DNA of 64,000 nucleotides, from the NCBI RefSeq assembly GCF_014679505.1, contig NZ_CP061474.1, forward strand, positions 2,800,001 to 2,864,000, given 5' to 3'. Source of the DNA: Geobacillus sp. 46C-IIa (GTDB lineage: Bacteria > Bacillota > Bacilli > Bacillales > Anoxybacillaceae). Below, piece by piece: positions 25,874-35,145 of the stretch. The notes beneath the pieces were generated by a model that did not search any database, was not told where the DNA came from, and saw only the letters and a list, made by a program, of their open reading frames with translations. Position 1 is the stretch's first letter, and each line of letters opens with the position of its first letter. The position numbers and the translations under genes are program-made.

Positions 25874-26027
25874 TGGATGTCCCGTCATGATGCCATTTTT
25901 CTGTTTACATTTATCATATCACGGCAACGGCGGTTGTCAACCTTTTTTCCGTCCTGCGTTGCGTCGCCCACCGCGATTCGCTATGATTAAAACGCAACGA
26001 CTCACTATCGAATGGGAGTGGAACTAA

Positions 26028-27212
26028 ATGGCAAAAGTCATTTTAAAACGGCAGCGAAAAAAACGGCTTGAACAAGGTCATCCGTGGATTTTCCAAAGCG
26101 AAGTCGACCGCATCGAGGGCGACATCACACCGGGCGACTTCGTTGACGTCTATAACCATCAAGGCTATTGGCTGGCGAAAGGGTACATCAACCCGGCCTC
26201 GCAAATCATCGTGCGCGTGCTGACGCAAAACCCCGATGACGAATTGGATGAGCGGTTTTTTATCGAGCGCATCCGCCAGGCATGGGCATACCGCGAACGA
26301 ATGATCCCCGGCGTCCGCTCTTGCCGCGCCATCTATGGAGAGGCCGATTTTCTGCCGGGTCTTATCGTCGATAAATACGAGGACGTTCTCGCTGTGCAAA
26401 TTTTGGCGCTGGGGATGGAAAAGCGCAAAGACTGGATTTTGCGCGGTTTGCTTGACGTGTTCGCGCCAAGAGCCATTTACTTGCGCAACGATGTGTACGT
26501 TCGGGAGCTTGAGGGGCTCGAACAAGAAAAAGGCTTTTGGTACGGAGAAGCGGAAACGGAAATCGAAATCGAGGAAAACGGCGTCAAATATATGGTCGAT
26601 ATTGAAGGCGGTCAAAAAACCGGCTTTTTCTTCGACCAGCGGCAAAACCGCGCCGCCCTCCGCCCGCTCATCGGTCCGGAAACAACGGTGCTTGACTGCT
26701 TCACCCATACCGGTTCATTTATGTTAAACGCTTGTCTGTATGGGGCAAAGCACGTCACCGCCGTCGACATTTCCGAGCATGCGATTGAAACGGCGAAACG
26801 AAACGCAGCCTTAAACGGCTTTACAAACGTCGACTTTGTCGTCGCCAACGCCTTTGACTATTTGCGCGAGTCGGTGCGCGCCGGCAAGCAGTGGGATGTC
26901 GTCATCATCGACCCGCCAGCGTTTGCCAAGTCAGCCCATACGGTCCCGAAAGCGCTGCGTGGCTATAAAGACATTAACTTAAACGGATTAAAGCTCGTCA
27001 AGGACGGCGGCTTTTTTGTCACTTCGAGCTGCTCGTACCATGTCCGTCCGCACATGTTCCAAGAAATGGTCGCCGATGCGGCGTTTGACGCCAAAAAAGT
27101 GCTTCGCCAAGTGTACTGGAACGGCGCCGGCTATGACCATCCGAAGTTGCTCGCTGCCGATGAAGGCGACTATTTAAAATTCGCCATTTATGAAGTGCAT
27201 TCACGGCGTTAA
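26028..27212 (+). CDS. ywbD: Class I rRNA methyltransferase YwbD (RlmI-like)
   Basis: A 394-residue SAM-dependent methyltransferase with an N-terminal PUA domain (about 1-75), a linker domain and a C-terminal Rossmann domain. Motif I is DCFTHTGSFML and the acidic SAM ligand lies in VTAVDISEHA; the catalytic loop reads IIDPPAFAKS. E. coli RlmI makes m5C1962 in 23S rRNA; B. subtilis YwbD has been reported as a 23S m7G methyltransferase, so the target base is uncertain. ATG in its own unit, ended by a shared terminator. Confidence 0.88.
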   Translation: MAKVILKRQRKKRLEQGHPWIFQSEVDRIEGDITPGDFVDVYNHQGYWLAKGYINPASQIIVRVLTQNPDDELDERFFIERIRQAWAYRERMIPGVRSCRAIYGEADFLPGLIVDKYEDVLAVQILALGMEKRKDWILRGLLDVFAPRAIYLRNDVYVRELEGLEQEKGFWYGEAETEIEIEENGVKYMVDIEGGQKTGFFFDQRQNRAALRPLIGPETTVLDCFTHTGSFMLNACLYGAKHVTAVDISEHAIETAKRNAALNGFTNVDFVVANAFDYLRESVRAGKQWDVVIIDPPAFAKSAHTVPKALRGYKDINLNGLKLVKDGGFFVTSSCSYHVRPHMFQEMVADAAFDAKKVLRQVYWNGAGYDHPKLLAADEGDYLKFAIYEVHSRR

Positions 27213-27215
27213 AGA

Positions 27216-27248
27216 AAAACGCTTAAGGGCAAGCCTTAAGCGTTTCTT
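27216..27248. terminator. Bidirectional terminator, ywbD/MFS gene
   Basis: AAACGCTTAAGG/CCTTAAGCGTTT stem with 5-base loop between convergent genes. Confidence 0.88.
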
Positions 27249-28441
27249 TCTTGTCTCGGGCGGAGCGGCTGTTCTTTGCGCAACACGCTCAAATAAACGA
27301 GCATCGAAACAAGCACCGAACCGGCGGCGGCTAGATAAATGCTCGGGTAGCCGAACCAATGGCTGATTTGCCCGAAGACGATGGCTCCGATGCCGACGCC
27401 TAAATCAAAAAACGAGAAAAACGTCGCGTTCGCCATCCCTTTCCGGTGAACAGGCGCCCGCTCCACCGACCATGCCTGCAGCCCTGGCTGCACCATGCCA
27501 AACCCAAAACCATACAGCACTGCCGCAACCAATAACGCCCATTCCCCCGGCAGCCAGGCGAGCATAAGCATCGCCAGCAAAATGAGCCCAGCGCCGGGAA
27601 GAAAGACAGCCCGATGACCTTTCCGGTCATACAGCTGACCAGCGAACGTCCGCGTGACCATTAAAGCGAGCGCGTAAAGCAAAAAGTAAAGCTGCAAGCC
27701 TCCGATCTGTTTTTGCGCTGTATATAAGGGCAAAAACGAGGCGATGCCGCCAAACGTCACCGTTAAAAAGAAGAGCAACACCGATGGAATCAAAGCCGTC
27801 TTTTCGTAAAGATCCCATTTGTTCGCCCCTTGGCCGTATCCCGCCTCCGCTTTTTTATATGTAATCGCAGCGGCAAACAACAAGGAGGCCACACCGAGCG
27901 CCGCACAAATCATAAATAAGTGGCTGTACGGAAGGGCGGCTGCCAACACGAGTCCGAGCGAAGGTCCAAAGGCGAGGGCGATGTTTCCTGACAGCCCGTA
28001 ATACCCCATCCCTTCCCCGCGGCGGTTCGCCGGGATGATGTCTGTCGCCACCGTGCCGGATGCCGTTGTCGAAAACCCCCAGCCGATCCCTTGGACGACC
28101 CGCATCAAAAAGAGAAGAAAAATGCTCGAGATGAAGCTGTACGAGCCGACCGAAATGACGAAAATCACCAAACCGAGCAAAAACACAAGCCGCCGCCCCC
28201 GCGTCTCCAGCGCATGGCCGGCGAACGGCCGGACGATGAGCGCCGAAAACGTAAACACTCCGACAACAAGGCCAATTAACTGATCGTTGCCGCCTAAATG
28301 TTCGACAAACAGCGGCAATGTCGGCAGCGTCATTTGAAATCCGAGAAAGATGAAAAAGTTAGCTAAGCAAATTAAAACAAAATTGCGCGTCCAAATTTTT
28401 TCTTTTTGTTCCGCAACAACTTGCTTTTGTTGCGCATTCAT
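27236..28441 (-). CDS. MFS transporter, probable drug/metabolite exporter
   Basis: A 401-residue major facilitator with 12 predicted helices and the inter-helix motif A (GHALETRGRR after helix 2 and GQLYDRKGHR in the second half). It resembles YwoG/DHA1-type exporters. Substrate cannot be told from sequence. ATG after AAGGGGG. It stands alone, convergent with ywbD. Confidence 0.82.
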   Translation of the reverse strand: MNAQQKQVVAEQKEKIWTRNFVLICLANFFIFLGFQMTLPTLPLFVEHLGGNDQLIGLVVGVFTFSALIVRPFAGHALETRGRRLVFLLGLVIFVISVGSYSFISSIFLLFLMRVVQGIGWGFSTTASGTVATDIIPANRRGEGMGYYGLSGNIALAFGPSLGLVLAAALPYSHLFMICAALGVASLLFAAAITYKKAEAGYGQGANKWDLYEKTALIPSVLLFFLTVTFGGIASFLPLYTAQKQIGGLQLYFLLYALALMVTRTFAGQLYDRKGHRAVFLPGAGLILLAMLMLAWLPGEWALLVAAVLYGFGFGMVQPGLQAWSVERAPVHRKGMANATFFSFFDLGVGIGAIVFGQISHWFGYPSIYLAAAGSVLVSMLVYLSVLRKEQPLRPRQERNA

Positions 28442-28555
28442 GCCGATCCCCCTTATGAAATATGTATTTCGTGTCCCTTAATATTTGTCAGTATAACATA
28501 ACTGTATGCTTCTGTTTAAACAAAATGTTTTTCATCCATATTTTTTATGCAAATG

Positions 28556-28584
28556 TAAAAAGCCGCCGAATTGGCGGCTTTTTA
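28556..28584 (-). terminator. Terminator of the DinB-fold gene
   Basis: AAAAGCCGCC/GGCGGCTTTTT stem with a GAATT loop (plus-strand reading), T-tract on the minus strand. Confidence 0.85.
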
Positions 28585-29118
28585 CCATCCTTTCCGTTCA
28601 CGCAATGACGTAATTTGCGCGGTATGGTGCTTCCCATGCCATGTATACAATGCGGTCAGCACGTACAGCGGCATCGTTTGTTTCGTCCCTTCAGGGCGAA
28701 CAAGGCGGTGGAAATCCGCTTCCGACATTGACTCAAGCAGCGCCGCCCATCGTGCGTGCAGTCCGTCAAGCAACCCTAGTGACGGTTCGATCGGCAGCGA
28801 GCAGGCGTCGGCCGTTTTTGCCCATTCCCTTTCTTCAAACGGCTTAATGACCGGCGTATCCTCTGTCAATCCCCATTTTGTGCGCAAAAATGCGTTCATG
28901 CTTGCGTCAGCCAAATGGTGGACGACTTGGGCCACAGTCCAGCCGCCATCACGATATGGCGTGTTTAACTGCTCACCGTTCAAACCGGAGACGGCAGCCC
29001 GCAATGCGCCTGGCAGCTCGCGGACAGCGGCGATCCATTCTTGTGCCTCCTGCGCGCGAAACTGTGCCGGCGCTTGAAACGTTCCGATCGGGTAACGGAT
29101 CGGATCGATCGTTGACAT
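28582..29118 (-). CDS. DinB/YfiT-type metal-dependent protein
   Basis: A 178-residue four-helix-bundle protein of the DinB superfamily, YfiT branch. Metal-binding His are expected in [11 protein letters not shown] (about residues 66-76) and [10 protein letters not shown] (about 158-167); both are present. YfiT homologues are annotated as metal-dependent hydrolases; DinB relatives include bacillithiol S-transferases, so thiol transfer is another possibility. ATG after GGGAGATGATC. Confidence 0.85.
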   Translation of the reverse strand: MSTIDPIRYPIGTFQAPAQFRAQEAQEWIAAVRELPGALRAAVSGLNGEQLNTPYRDGGWTVAQVVHHLADASMNAFLRTKWGLTEDTPVIKPFEEREWAKTADACSLPIEPSLGLLDGLHARWAALLESMSEADFHRLVRPEGTKQTMPLYVLTALYTWHGKHHTAQITSLRERKGW

Positions 29119-29174
29119 CGTTGATCATCTCCCTTCCACCTTTGTTTATTCAACGCAAGGGAGCGAACTCCTTC

Positions 29175-30842
29175 TTATTCTTTCCAGACATAGATCCGAG
29201 CTTCATACGGTTTGAGCTTAAAGCGGGTCGCGTTTTTATGCGGCCGAACCGGATAGTTGCCAAGCGCCAAATCGTCCGACTGAAGGCGGATGCCGTCATA
29301 GCGGTAAAGCGAAGGCCGGCTAGATAAATTGACGATGATCAACGCCCGTTCTTGGCCGAGCGTTCTCGTATACGCGTAAATGGACGGATGGTTTTCCAAA
29401 AGCAAATCATACGTTCCGTAAACAAACAATTCGTTCGTTTTCCGCAGCTGAATCATCCGCTTATAAAACGACCATACCGAATTCGGGTCGCGCCGCTGAG
29501 CCTCTATGTTAACAGTTCGATAGTTTTCGTTTACTTTAATCCACGGCGTTCCGGTAGTAAACCCGGCGTTTGGCGCGTCCGACCATTGCATCGGGGTGCG
29601 CGAGTTGTCGCGGCCTGTTTGCCAAATGGTGCGCATAATGTCATCATGCTCTCGTCCTTTCGCACGTTCGAGCTCATACAGCCGCAAAATGGCAACATCA
29701 CGGTAGTCTTCAATATCCGGAAACTGCACGTTCGTCATACCGATCTCTTGGCCTTGGTAAATGAACGGCGTCCCTTGCATAAAAAAGTAGAGCGCGCCGA
29801 GCGCCTTTGCGCTCTCCGCCCAATAATCACGGTCATCCCCCCACGTCGAAACGGAGCGGGGCAAGTCATGGTTTTCCAAAAAGAGGGCGTTCCAGCCGCG
29901 GTTTTCTAACCCCTTTTGCCATTTCGTCAACGTCCGCTTCAGCCGGCGGACGTCGATCGAGCCATCGGTCCGCCGTTGCCATAGCCCTAAATGCTCAAAT
30001 TGGAAAATCATATTAAAAATTCCATCCTCTTCGCCCACCCATTGTTCCGCCTCGTCGACAGTCACCCCATTCGCCTCGCCAACCGTCATAATATCATAAC
30101 GCGCAAACGTTTGCTCTTTCAACTCTTTTAAATAATCCATAATTCCTGGCTGATTCATATGTCCGGCAAACGACGGAACGTACTTCAGTCCTTTCGGATT
30201 CGGCAAATCAGGTAGCCCCGGCTTTTTCTTAATATGAGAAATCGCATCAACGCGGAACCCGTCAATTCCTTTGTCGAGCCACCAGTTGACCATCTCATAC
30301 AGCGCCTGACGGACTTCATCGTTTTCCCAGTTCAAGTCGGGCTGCTTCACGTCGAAAATATGCAAATAATATTGTCCCGTCTGCTCATCGTATTGCCATG
30401 CCGAGCCTCCGAAAATGCTTTCCCAGTTGTTCGGCTCGCGCCCGTCTTTGCCGTCGCGCCAAATATACCAGTCGCGCTTCGGGTTGTCCCGGGATGACCG
30501 CGATGCAATAAACCACGGATGTTCGTCGCTCGTATGGTTGATCACTAAATCTAAAATGACTTTCAGCCCGCGCCGATGAGCTTCAGCGAGCAGTTCATCA
30601 AAATCGTCCATCGTTCCGAACTCATCCATAATGGCATGATAATCGCTAATATCATATCCGTTATCGGCGTTCGGCGACCGGTAAATCGGACAAATCCAGA
30701 TGATATCCACTCCAAGTTCCGCTAAGTAATCGAGTTTTTCCATAATCCCGCGAAGATCACCGATGCCGTCGCCGTTTGCATCCATAAAGCTGCGCGGATA
30801 AATTTGATAGGCGACGCCCTCTTTCCACCACGTCTTTTTCAA
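29175..30842 (-). CDS. malL: GH13 exo-alpha-glucosidase
   Basis: A 555-residue glycoside hydrolase family 13 enzyme, the length of the Geobacillus stearothermophilus exo-alpha-1,4-glucosidase. Catalytic nucleophile D199 (GFRVDA), acid/base E256 (VGEANG) and transition-state Asp D326 (ENHD) are in place. The residue after the nucleophile is Ala, whereas alpha-1,6-specific oligo-glucosidases usually have Val; this favours alpha-1,4 activity on maltose and maltodextrins (inference from family studies). Cytoplasmic, no signal peptide. The start is TTG after AAAGGGGGAGG. It may use sugars imported by MsmX-driven transporters. Confidence 0.9.
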   Translation of the reverse strand: MKKTWWKEGVAYQIYPRSFMDANGDGIGDLRGIMEKLDYLAELGVDIIWICPIYRSPNADNGYDISDYHAIMDEFGTMDDFDELLAEAHRRGLKVILDLVINHTSDEHPWFIASRSSRDNPKRDWYIWRDGKDGREPNNWESIFGGSAWQYDEQTGQYYLHIFDVKQPDLNWENDEVRQALYEMVNWWLDKGIDGFRVDAISHIKKKPGLPDLPNPKGLKYVPSFAGHMNQPGIMDYLKELKEQTFARYDIMTVGEANGVTVDEAEQWVGEEDGIFNMIFQFEHLGLWQRRTDGSIDVRRLKRTLTKWQKGLENRGWNALFLENHDLPRSVSTWGDDRDYWAESAKALGALYFFMQGTPFIYQGQEIGMTNVQFPDIEDYRDVAILRLYELERAKGREHDDIMRTIWQTGRDNSRTPMQWSDAPNAGFTTGTPWIKVNENYRTVNIEAQRRDPNSVWSFYKRMIQLRKTNELFVYGTYDLLLENHPSIYAYTRTLGQERALIIVNLSSRPSLYRYDGIRLQSDDLALGNYPVRPHKNATRFKLKPYEARIYVWKE

Positions 30843-30986
30843 GGCTGCCTCCCCCTTTTAGTGCACACGTTTTCACTACTAACTGTACACTACATTGCTG
30901 CAAGAAACAACTCTCTTTTACAAAAAAGCGGCCGCTTGGCAAAGAGCTTGCAAGCTCCCTCCAAACGGCCAGCACCGACGAATGGA

Positions 30987-31913
30987 TCATTCGCCGGCCG
31001 CGCGGATCGCCTCATAAATTTTTAAGTTATGGTACACTGTTTCCAGCATCGGTGCATGAACGCCATACCGCCTAGCAAGCAGCAGCAAATATCCCTGTAA
31101 ATGGTCGGCTTCAATGAGCTGTCCTTTTTCCATATCGCGTTGCATTGACGATTTCATCGTCGGGGCGATTTGTTCGAGTTGGGCGCGCTGCCGCTCGGCC
31201 ATCTCATCGGTCAGCGGCGCACCGTGTGCCTGCATAATCGTCTTAATTTCCCCAAGCAACCGATCGATGATCGCCCGCCCGTACTCGCCGGAGCGAATCG
31301 GCCCAATCGGGGCGCGGAACAGCGTTGTCACGCCCGACATCGTCGCGATGAACAAGTATTTATTCCACATATCGGCGGCAATCCGTTCGCTCAGACGAAA
31401 GCGGGCATTGGCGCCAGCAAAAAGCGATTCAAGCGTCCTGACCCGCTCCGTCTGTTCCCCTGACCACTCGCCGAAACGGACATCATGGGCTGGGCTTGTC
31501 TGCACGATTTCTCCTTTCTCATTCAGCGTCGTTTCAATAAAGCAAAGGCCGCCGAGGACGTTCCCGCGTCCAAACGCCTCCCATAAGGCGTCCATATGCC
31601 CCATGCCGTTTAACAGCGGCAAAATCATCGTCCTTTCCCCAATGTACGGCTTAGCATCGGCGATGGCGGCTGCCAGGTGATACGCTTTGCTGGAAAAGAT
31701 GACAACGTCAAACGGCTCGGCTCGTTCTCCGGCAACAATCAAGTTTGGCTTCAGCACCGCATCACCGTGAATGCTGCGGATGACGAGCCCGTGTTCTTCG
31801 AGTTCCCGCTTTCTCCGTTCGCGGACAAGAAACGTCACATCGATCCCTTTTTCAAGCAGCCGGCCGCCGAAATAACCGCCGACAGCCCCCGCTCCAACAA
31901 CAAGAATGCGCAT
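30987..31913 (-). CDS. panE: 2-dehydropantoate 2-reductase
   Basis: A 308-residue NADPH enzyme of the ketopantoate reductase family (pantothenate/CoA synthesis). The N-terminal nucleotide loop reads VVGAGAVGGYFGG (about residues 4-16); the family's catalytic Lys is expected in NKYLFIATMS and the C-terminal helical domain follows. I start at the ATG at 31913, preceded by AAAGGGG, which puts the GxGxxG loop at the very N-terminus as in the family. YlbQ-type paralogues exist in bacilli, so panE versus a paralogue is not certain. Confidence 0.85.
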   Translation of the reverse strand: MRILVVGAGAVGGYFGGRLLEKGIDVTFLVRERRKRELEEHGLVIRSIHGDAVLKPNLIVAGERAEPFDVVIFSSKAYHLAAAIADAKPYIGERTMILPLLNGMGHMDALWEAFGRGNVLGGLCFIETTLNEKGEIVQTSPAHDVRFGEWSGEQTERVRTLESLFAGANARFRLSERIAADMWNKYLFIATMSGVTTLFRAPIGPIRSGEYGRAIIDRLLGEIKTIMQAHGAPLTDEMAERQRAQLEQIAPTMKSSMQRDMEKGQLIEADHLQGYLLLLARRYGVHAPMLETVYHNLKIYEAIRAAGE

Positions 31914-32024
31914 ATACGTATAACCCCTTTCTTCTTGTTTTGTTAACCGACGTGGCAAATCTTTTTTACCGAAACATTAGATCTTTTCAAACGGGGAAGT
32001 TAAGGCGTTCTCTCTCTCACAAAG

Positions 32025-32062
32025 AAAAAAAGGAAGAAGGGATCGTCCCCCTTCCTCCCTTC
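32025..32062 (-). terminator. Terminator of cstA-ybdD
   Basis: Purine/pyrimidine stem GGAAGGGGG/CCCTTCTTCC with wobble pairs then TTTTTTT on the minus strand. Confidence 0.65.
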
Positions 32063-32064
32063 CC

Positions 32065-32268
32065 CTAGCAGCAGCGCGACACTTTGCCGCCTTTTGCATT
32101 ATAGCGCGCCTCTTGCGCCTCGCAGAAAAACTCTTTCCGCGATTTGATCGGCTCCCCTGGATGATGGGTTTTCATATGCTCGACGTATTTTTCATAGTTT
32201 GGCACACCGACAAGCAAGTCAAGAAACTGCCGGCGGTAAGCCAACACAGCTTGCAGCCATTTAGGCAT
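32065..32268 (-). CDS. YbdD/YjiX-family small protein
   Basis: A 67-residue YbdD/YjiX protein (DUF466): conserved GVPNYEKYVEHMKTHHPGEP and KEFFCEAQEARY segments and a C-terminal Cys-Cys. Such proteins are encoded next to CstA-type transporters and are thought to be needed for or to modulate them. The start ATG overlaps the cstA stop by eight bases, a sign of coupling; the longer upstream frame lies inside cstA. Confidence 0.88.
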   Translation of the reverse strand: MPKWLQAVLAYRRQFLDLLVGVPNYEKYVEHMKTHHPGEPIKSRKEFFCEAQEARYNAKGGKVSRCC

Positions 32269-34339
32269 AGTTCTTCGCTCCTTCTCCTCCGTCGCGCGGC
32301 ACATACGGCGCTTCTTTGAGCGGCACATGTTTGTTTTGTAGCACTTTGATCCATATATTTAACGCTGAGATAAGCATCGCGATCACCACAAGCATGAAAA
32401 TCGCACATAACGTAGCATCAATGTAGTCGTTCATAATAATTTGCCGCATTTGCGCCTCATTTGCTGCCGGCGCTAATATTTTTCCTTGGCTCAAATGATC
32501 TTTGAACAATTTCGCATGCGACAAGAAGCCAATTTTGACGTTTTCGTGGAACAGCTTTTGGTATCCAGCCGTTAAGGTGACAACGAGCAGCCATGTCGTC
32601 GGCACGAGCGTCACCCAAACATACGCCTTTTTGCCCATTTTAAACAGGACGGTTGTGGCAAACAGCAAGGCAATACCCGCGAGCATTTGGTTGGCGATGC
32701 CAAATAGCGGCCAGAGCGTGTTAATGCCGCCAAGCGGGTCGACAACACCTTGATACAGGAAGTAGCCCCATGCCAAGACGCAAAGGGTCGTCGCAATTAA
32801 GTTCGAAACGAGTGAATCCGTTTTTCCAAGCGGTTTATAGAACGTCCCCATAATATCTTGGATCATAAAGCGGCCAACGCGCGTACCGGCATCAATCGTC
32901 GTTAAAATAAAGAGCGCCTCAAACAAGATGGCAAAGTGATACCAAAATGCCATGAGCGCCTTGCCGCCGATAACATTCGATAAAATGACCGCCATACCGA
33001 TCGCTAACGTCGGCGCCCCGCCAGTGCGCGACAACACGGTTTGCTCACCGACGTCTTTCGCCAGCTCCGTCAGCATGTCAGGGGTGATCGTAAATCCCCA
33101 CGACGACACAACTTTTGCTGCCTGCACGACATCCGTACCGATCACCGCCGCCGGGCTGTTAATCGCAAAATATGCCCCCGGCGTCAAAATGCAAGCGGCA
33201 ACCATCGCCATCACAGCGACGAACGATTCCATCAGCATCGCGCCGTAACCGATCGGCCGCGAATGACTTTCAAGTTCGATCATCTTCGGCGTCGTGCCGG
33301 ACGAAACGAGCGCATGGAATCCAGACACCGCACCGCAGGCAATCGTAATGAACAAGAACGGGAACAAGTTGCCGGCGAATACCGGTCCTGTACCGTCGAT
33401 AAACTTCGTCACTGCCGGCATTTGCAAATCTGGCGTGACGACTAAAATACCAAGCGCAAGGCCAACGATCGTCCCAATTTTCAAAAACGTGCTCAAATAA
33501 TCGCGCGGCGCCAACAAGAGCCATACCGGCAGCGCTGAAGCGACAAATCCGTAAATGATCATTAAGATCGCAATCGTTTCACCTTTTAACGTAAACATGG
33601 CTGAAAGCGTCGGATGTTCTGCCACATATTGTCCTGCTACAATGGACAAAATCAGCAGAACAAATCCCCCAAGCGATGCCTCCGCGACGCGCCCCGGACG
33701 GATAAAGCGCATGTAAATGCCCATTAAAATCGCAATCGGAATCGTCGCCGCAATCGTAAACATTCCCCACGGGCTTCCGACGAGCGCTTTTACAACAACA
33801 AGCGCCAAAACAGCCAATAAAATAATCATAATGCCTAAAATACCAAGCGCTGCGATAAAGCCCGTCACCGGCCCCATCTCTTCTTTGATCATCTCGCCAA
33901 GCGACTTCCCGTTGCGGCGCATCGAAGCGAATAAAATAATGAAATCCTGAACCGCTCCGCCGAGGACGACACCGATGATGATCCAAAGAGTTCCCGGCAA
34001 ATAGCCCATTTGTGCCGCCAAAATCGGTCCGACAAGCGGCCCGGCGCCGGCAATGGCAGCAAAATGGTGGCCGAACAGCACCCATTTGTTCGTCGGGACA
34101 TAGTCTTTCCCGTCGTTGAACACCTCAGCTGGCGTTTTCCGGTTATCGTCAAGCTCAAACACTTTGCGAGCGATAAACCGGCTGTAAAAACGATAAGCGA
34201 CCGCATACGTGCAAACCGCGGCGACAATGAGCCAAATCGCGTTGACTGACTCGCCGCGGCTTAACGCCAAAACGGCAAATCCTGCGGCCCCGAGGACAGA
34301 AATCAGCCCCCATAGCAAAATTGATTTTAGTCCATTCAT
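32261..34339 (-). CDS. cstA: CstA-family pyruvate/peptide transporter
   Basis: A 692-residue membrane protein with about 16-18 helices of the carbon-starvation CstA/BtsT family, which take up pyruvate or peptides when carbon is scarce. Conserved tracts include GHHFAAIAGAGPLVGPILAAQ (split here as GHHFAAIAGAG then PLVGP) and SGFHALVSSGTTPK. I choose the ATG at 34339, after AAGGGGGAAG, seven codons inside the longest frame. First gene of a two-gene operon with the small YbdD protein. Confidence 0.92.
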   Translation of the reverse strand: MNGLKSILLWGLISVLGAAGFAVLALSRGESVNAIWLIVAAVCTYAVAYRFYSRFIARKVFELDDNRKTPAEVFNDGKDYVPTNKWVLFGHHFAAIAGAGPLVGPILAAQMGYLPGTLWIIIGVVLGGAVQDFIILFASMRRNGKSLGEMIKEEMGPVTGFIAALGILGIMIILLAVLALVVVKALVGSPWGMFTIAATIPIAILMGIYMRFIRPGRVAEASLGGFVLLILSIVAGQYVAEHPTLSAMFTLKGETIAILMIIYGFVASALPVWLLLAPRDYLSTFLKIGTIVGLALGILVVTPDLQMPAVTKFIDGTGPVFAGNLFPFLFITIACGAVSGFHALVSSGTTPKMIELESHSRPIGYGAMLMESFVAVMAMVAACILTPGAYFAINSPAAVIGTDVVQAAKVVSSWGFTITPDMLTELAKDVGEQTVLSRTGGAPTLAIGMAVILSNVIGGKALMAFWYHFAILFEALFILTTIDAGTRVGRFMIQDIMGTFYKPLGKTDSLVSNLIATTLCVLAWGYFLYQGVVDPLGGINTLWPLFGIANQMLAGIALLFATTVLFKMGKKAYVWVTLVPTTWLLVVTLTAGYQKLFHENVKIGFLSHAKLFKDHLSQGKILAPAANEAQMRQIIMNDYIDATLCAIFMLVVIAMLISALNIWIKVLQNKHVPLKEAPYVPRDGGEGAKNYA

Positions 34340-34386
34340 ACTGCTTCCCCCTTGCTGCATCTTTTGCTAAGATTCTTTACATTACC

Positions 34387-34414
34387 ATTATATTTATTAT
34401 TCTGAAAAAATCAA
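34387..34414 (-). promoter_or_regulatory. Sigma-A promoter of cstA
   Basis: TTGATT, 16 bases, TATAAT on the minus strand, about 50 bases before the cstA start. No clear operator was recognised next to it; the remaining sequence up to 34636 is AT-rich and holds the upstream region of the divergent gene. Confidence 0.65.
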
Positions 34415-34636
34415 ATCCTTTTTCTTACCCTCTAACTTTGTACTGTTTGGATCCATAGGAGAAGTTTCCTGTTTCATTATTGCAAAAAAGTATAAAATAG
34501 GACCTTAGTGCGAAAAATATAATTGTGCGCCACCGCCTTGAGCATTAAATATTCAACTTCCGTTCTTCGCTCCGCTTCACGGTGCAACAAACGAAGCAAC
34601 GATCAATCAATATTATCTCAGTAAAGGGTCGAGAAA

Positions 34637-35101
34637 GTGAAAGCGATCGAAACATTATTGTGGAGCATTGCCTTGCCCGGCTTCGGGCAACTGCTAAACA
34701 AAAAGTATGTCAAAGGAATCGCCTTTATTTTTTTGGAACTGCTCATTAACACGCAATCGCAATTTAATGAAGCCATCCGGCTCAGCTTTTTAGGCCGCAC
34801 CTATGAGGCAGCAAATATCGTGGACACCGGTTGGTTGATGTTTTATCCTTGTTTGTACTTTTTCGCTATGTGGGATGCATTCAAAGACGCTGGCGGCGGA
34901 CAAACGCCATATTCGTTTTTGCCGTTTGTTTTCTCCGCCTACTTTGTGACCGTCGGCTTAATGTATTCATTCGATGTCACGATTGCCGGCATCTTTTTTG
35001 GACCGATTTGGCTGCCGATTTTATCGGTCATCCCTGGGCTGGCCGTCGGTTGGCTGCTGCAAATCGTTTTGCTGAAATGGAGGCGGCCGTCTGTCCCATA
35101 A
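34637..35101 (+). CDS. Hypothetical multi-span membrane protein (154 aa)
   Basis: A 154-residue protein with about four hydrophobic segments (roughly residues 5-20, 22-38, 66-80 and 95-145). The opening SIALPGFGQLLNKKYVKGI pattern (Pro-Gly-x-Gly-Gln near the start, then a Lys-rich turn) recalls small TM2-like membrane proteins, but I cannot name a family. The start is GTG after AAAGGG. It is transcribed alone towards terC and shares its terminator. Confidence 0.72.
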   Translation: MKAIETLLWSIALPGFGQLLNKKYVKGIAFIFLELLINTQSQFNEAIRLSFLGRTYEAANIVDTGWLMFYPCLYFFAMWDAFKDAGGGQTPYSFLPFVFSAYFVTVGLMYSFDVTIAGIFFGPIWLPILSVIPGLAVGWLLQIVLLKWRRPSVP

Positions 35102-35111
35102 CCTCTTCATC

Positions 35112-35145
35112 AGAAAAGCCGCCAATTATTCATTGGCGGCTTTCG
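35112..35145. terminator. Bidirectional terminator, membrane protein/terC
   Basis: AAAGCCGCCAAT/ATTGGCGGCTTT stem between the convergent genes, overlapping the 3' end of terC. Confidence 0.88.

Noticed and set aside
30862..30875. cre site before the alpha-glucosidase gene
   Set aside because: TGAAAACGTGTGCA (minus strand) has two mismatches at conserved positions; too weak to list as a site.
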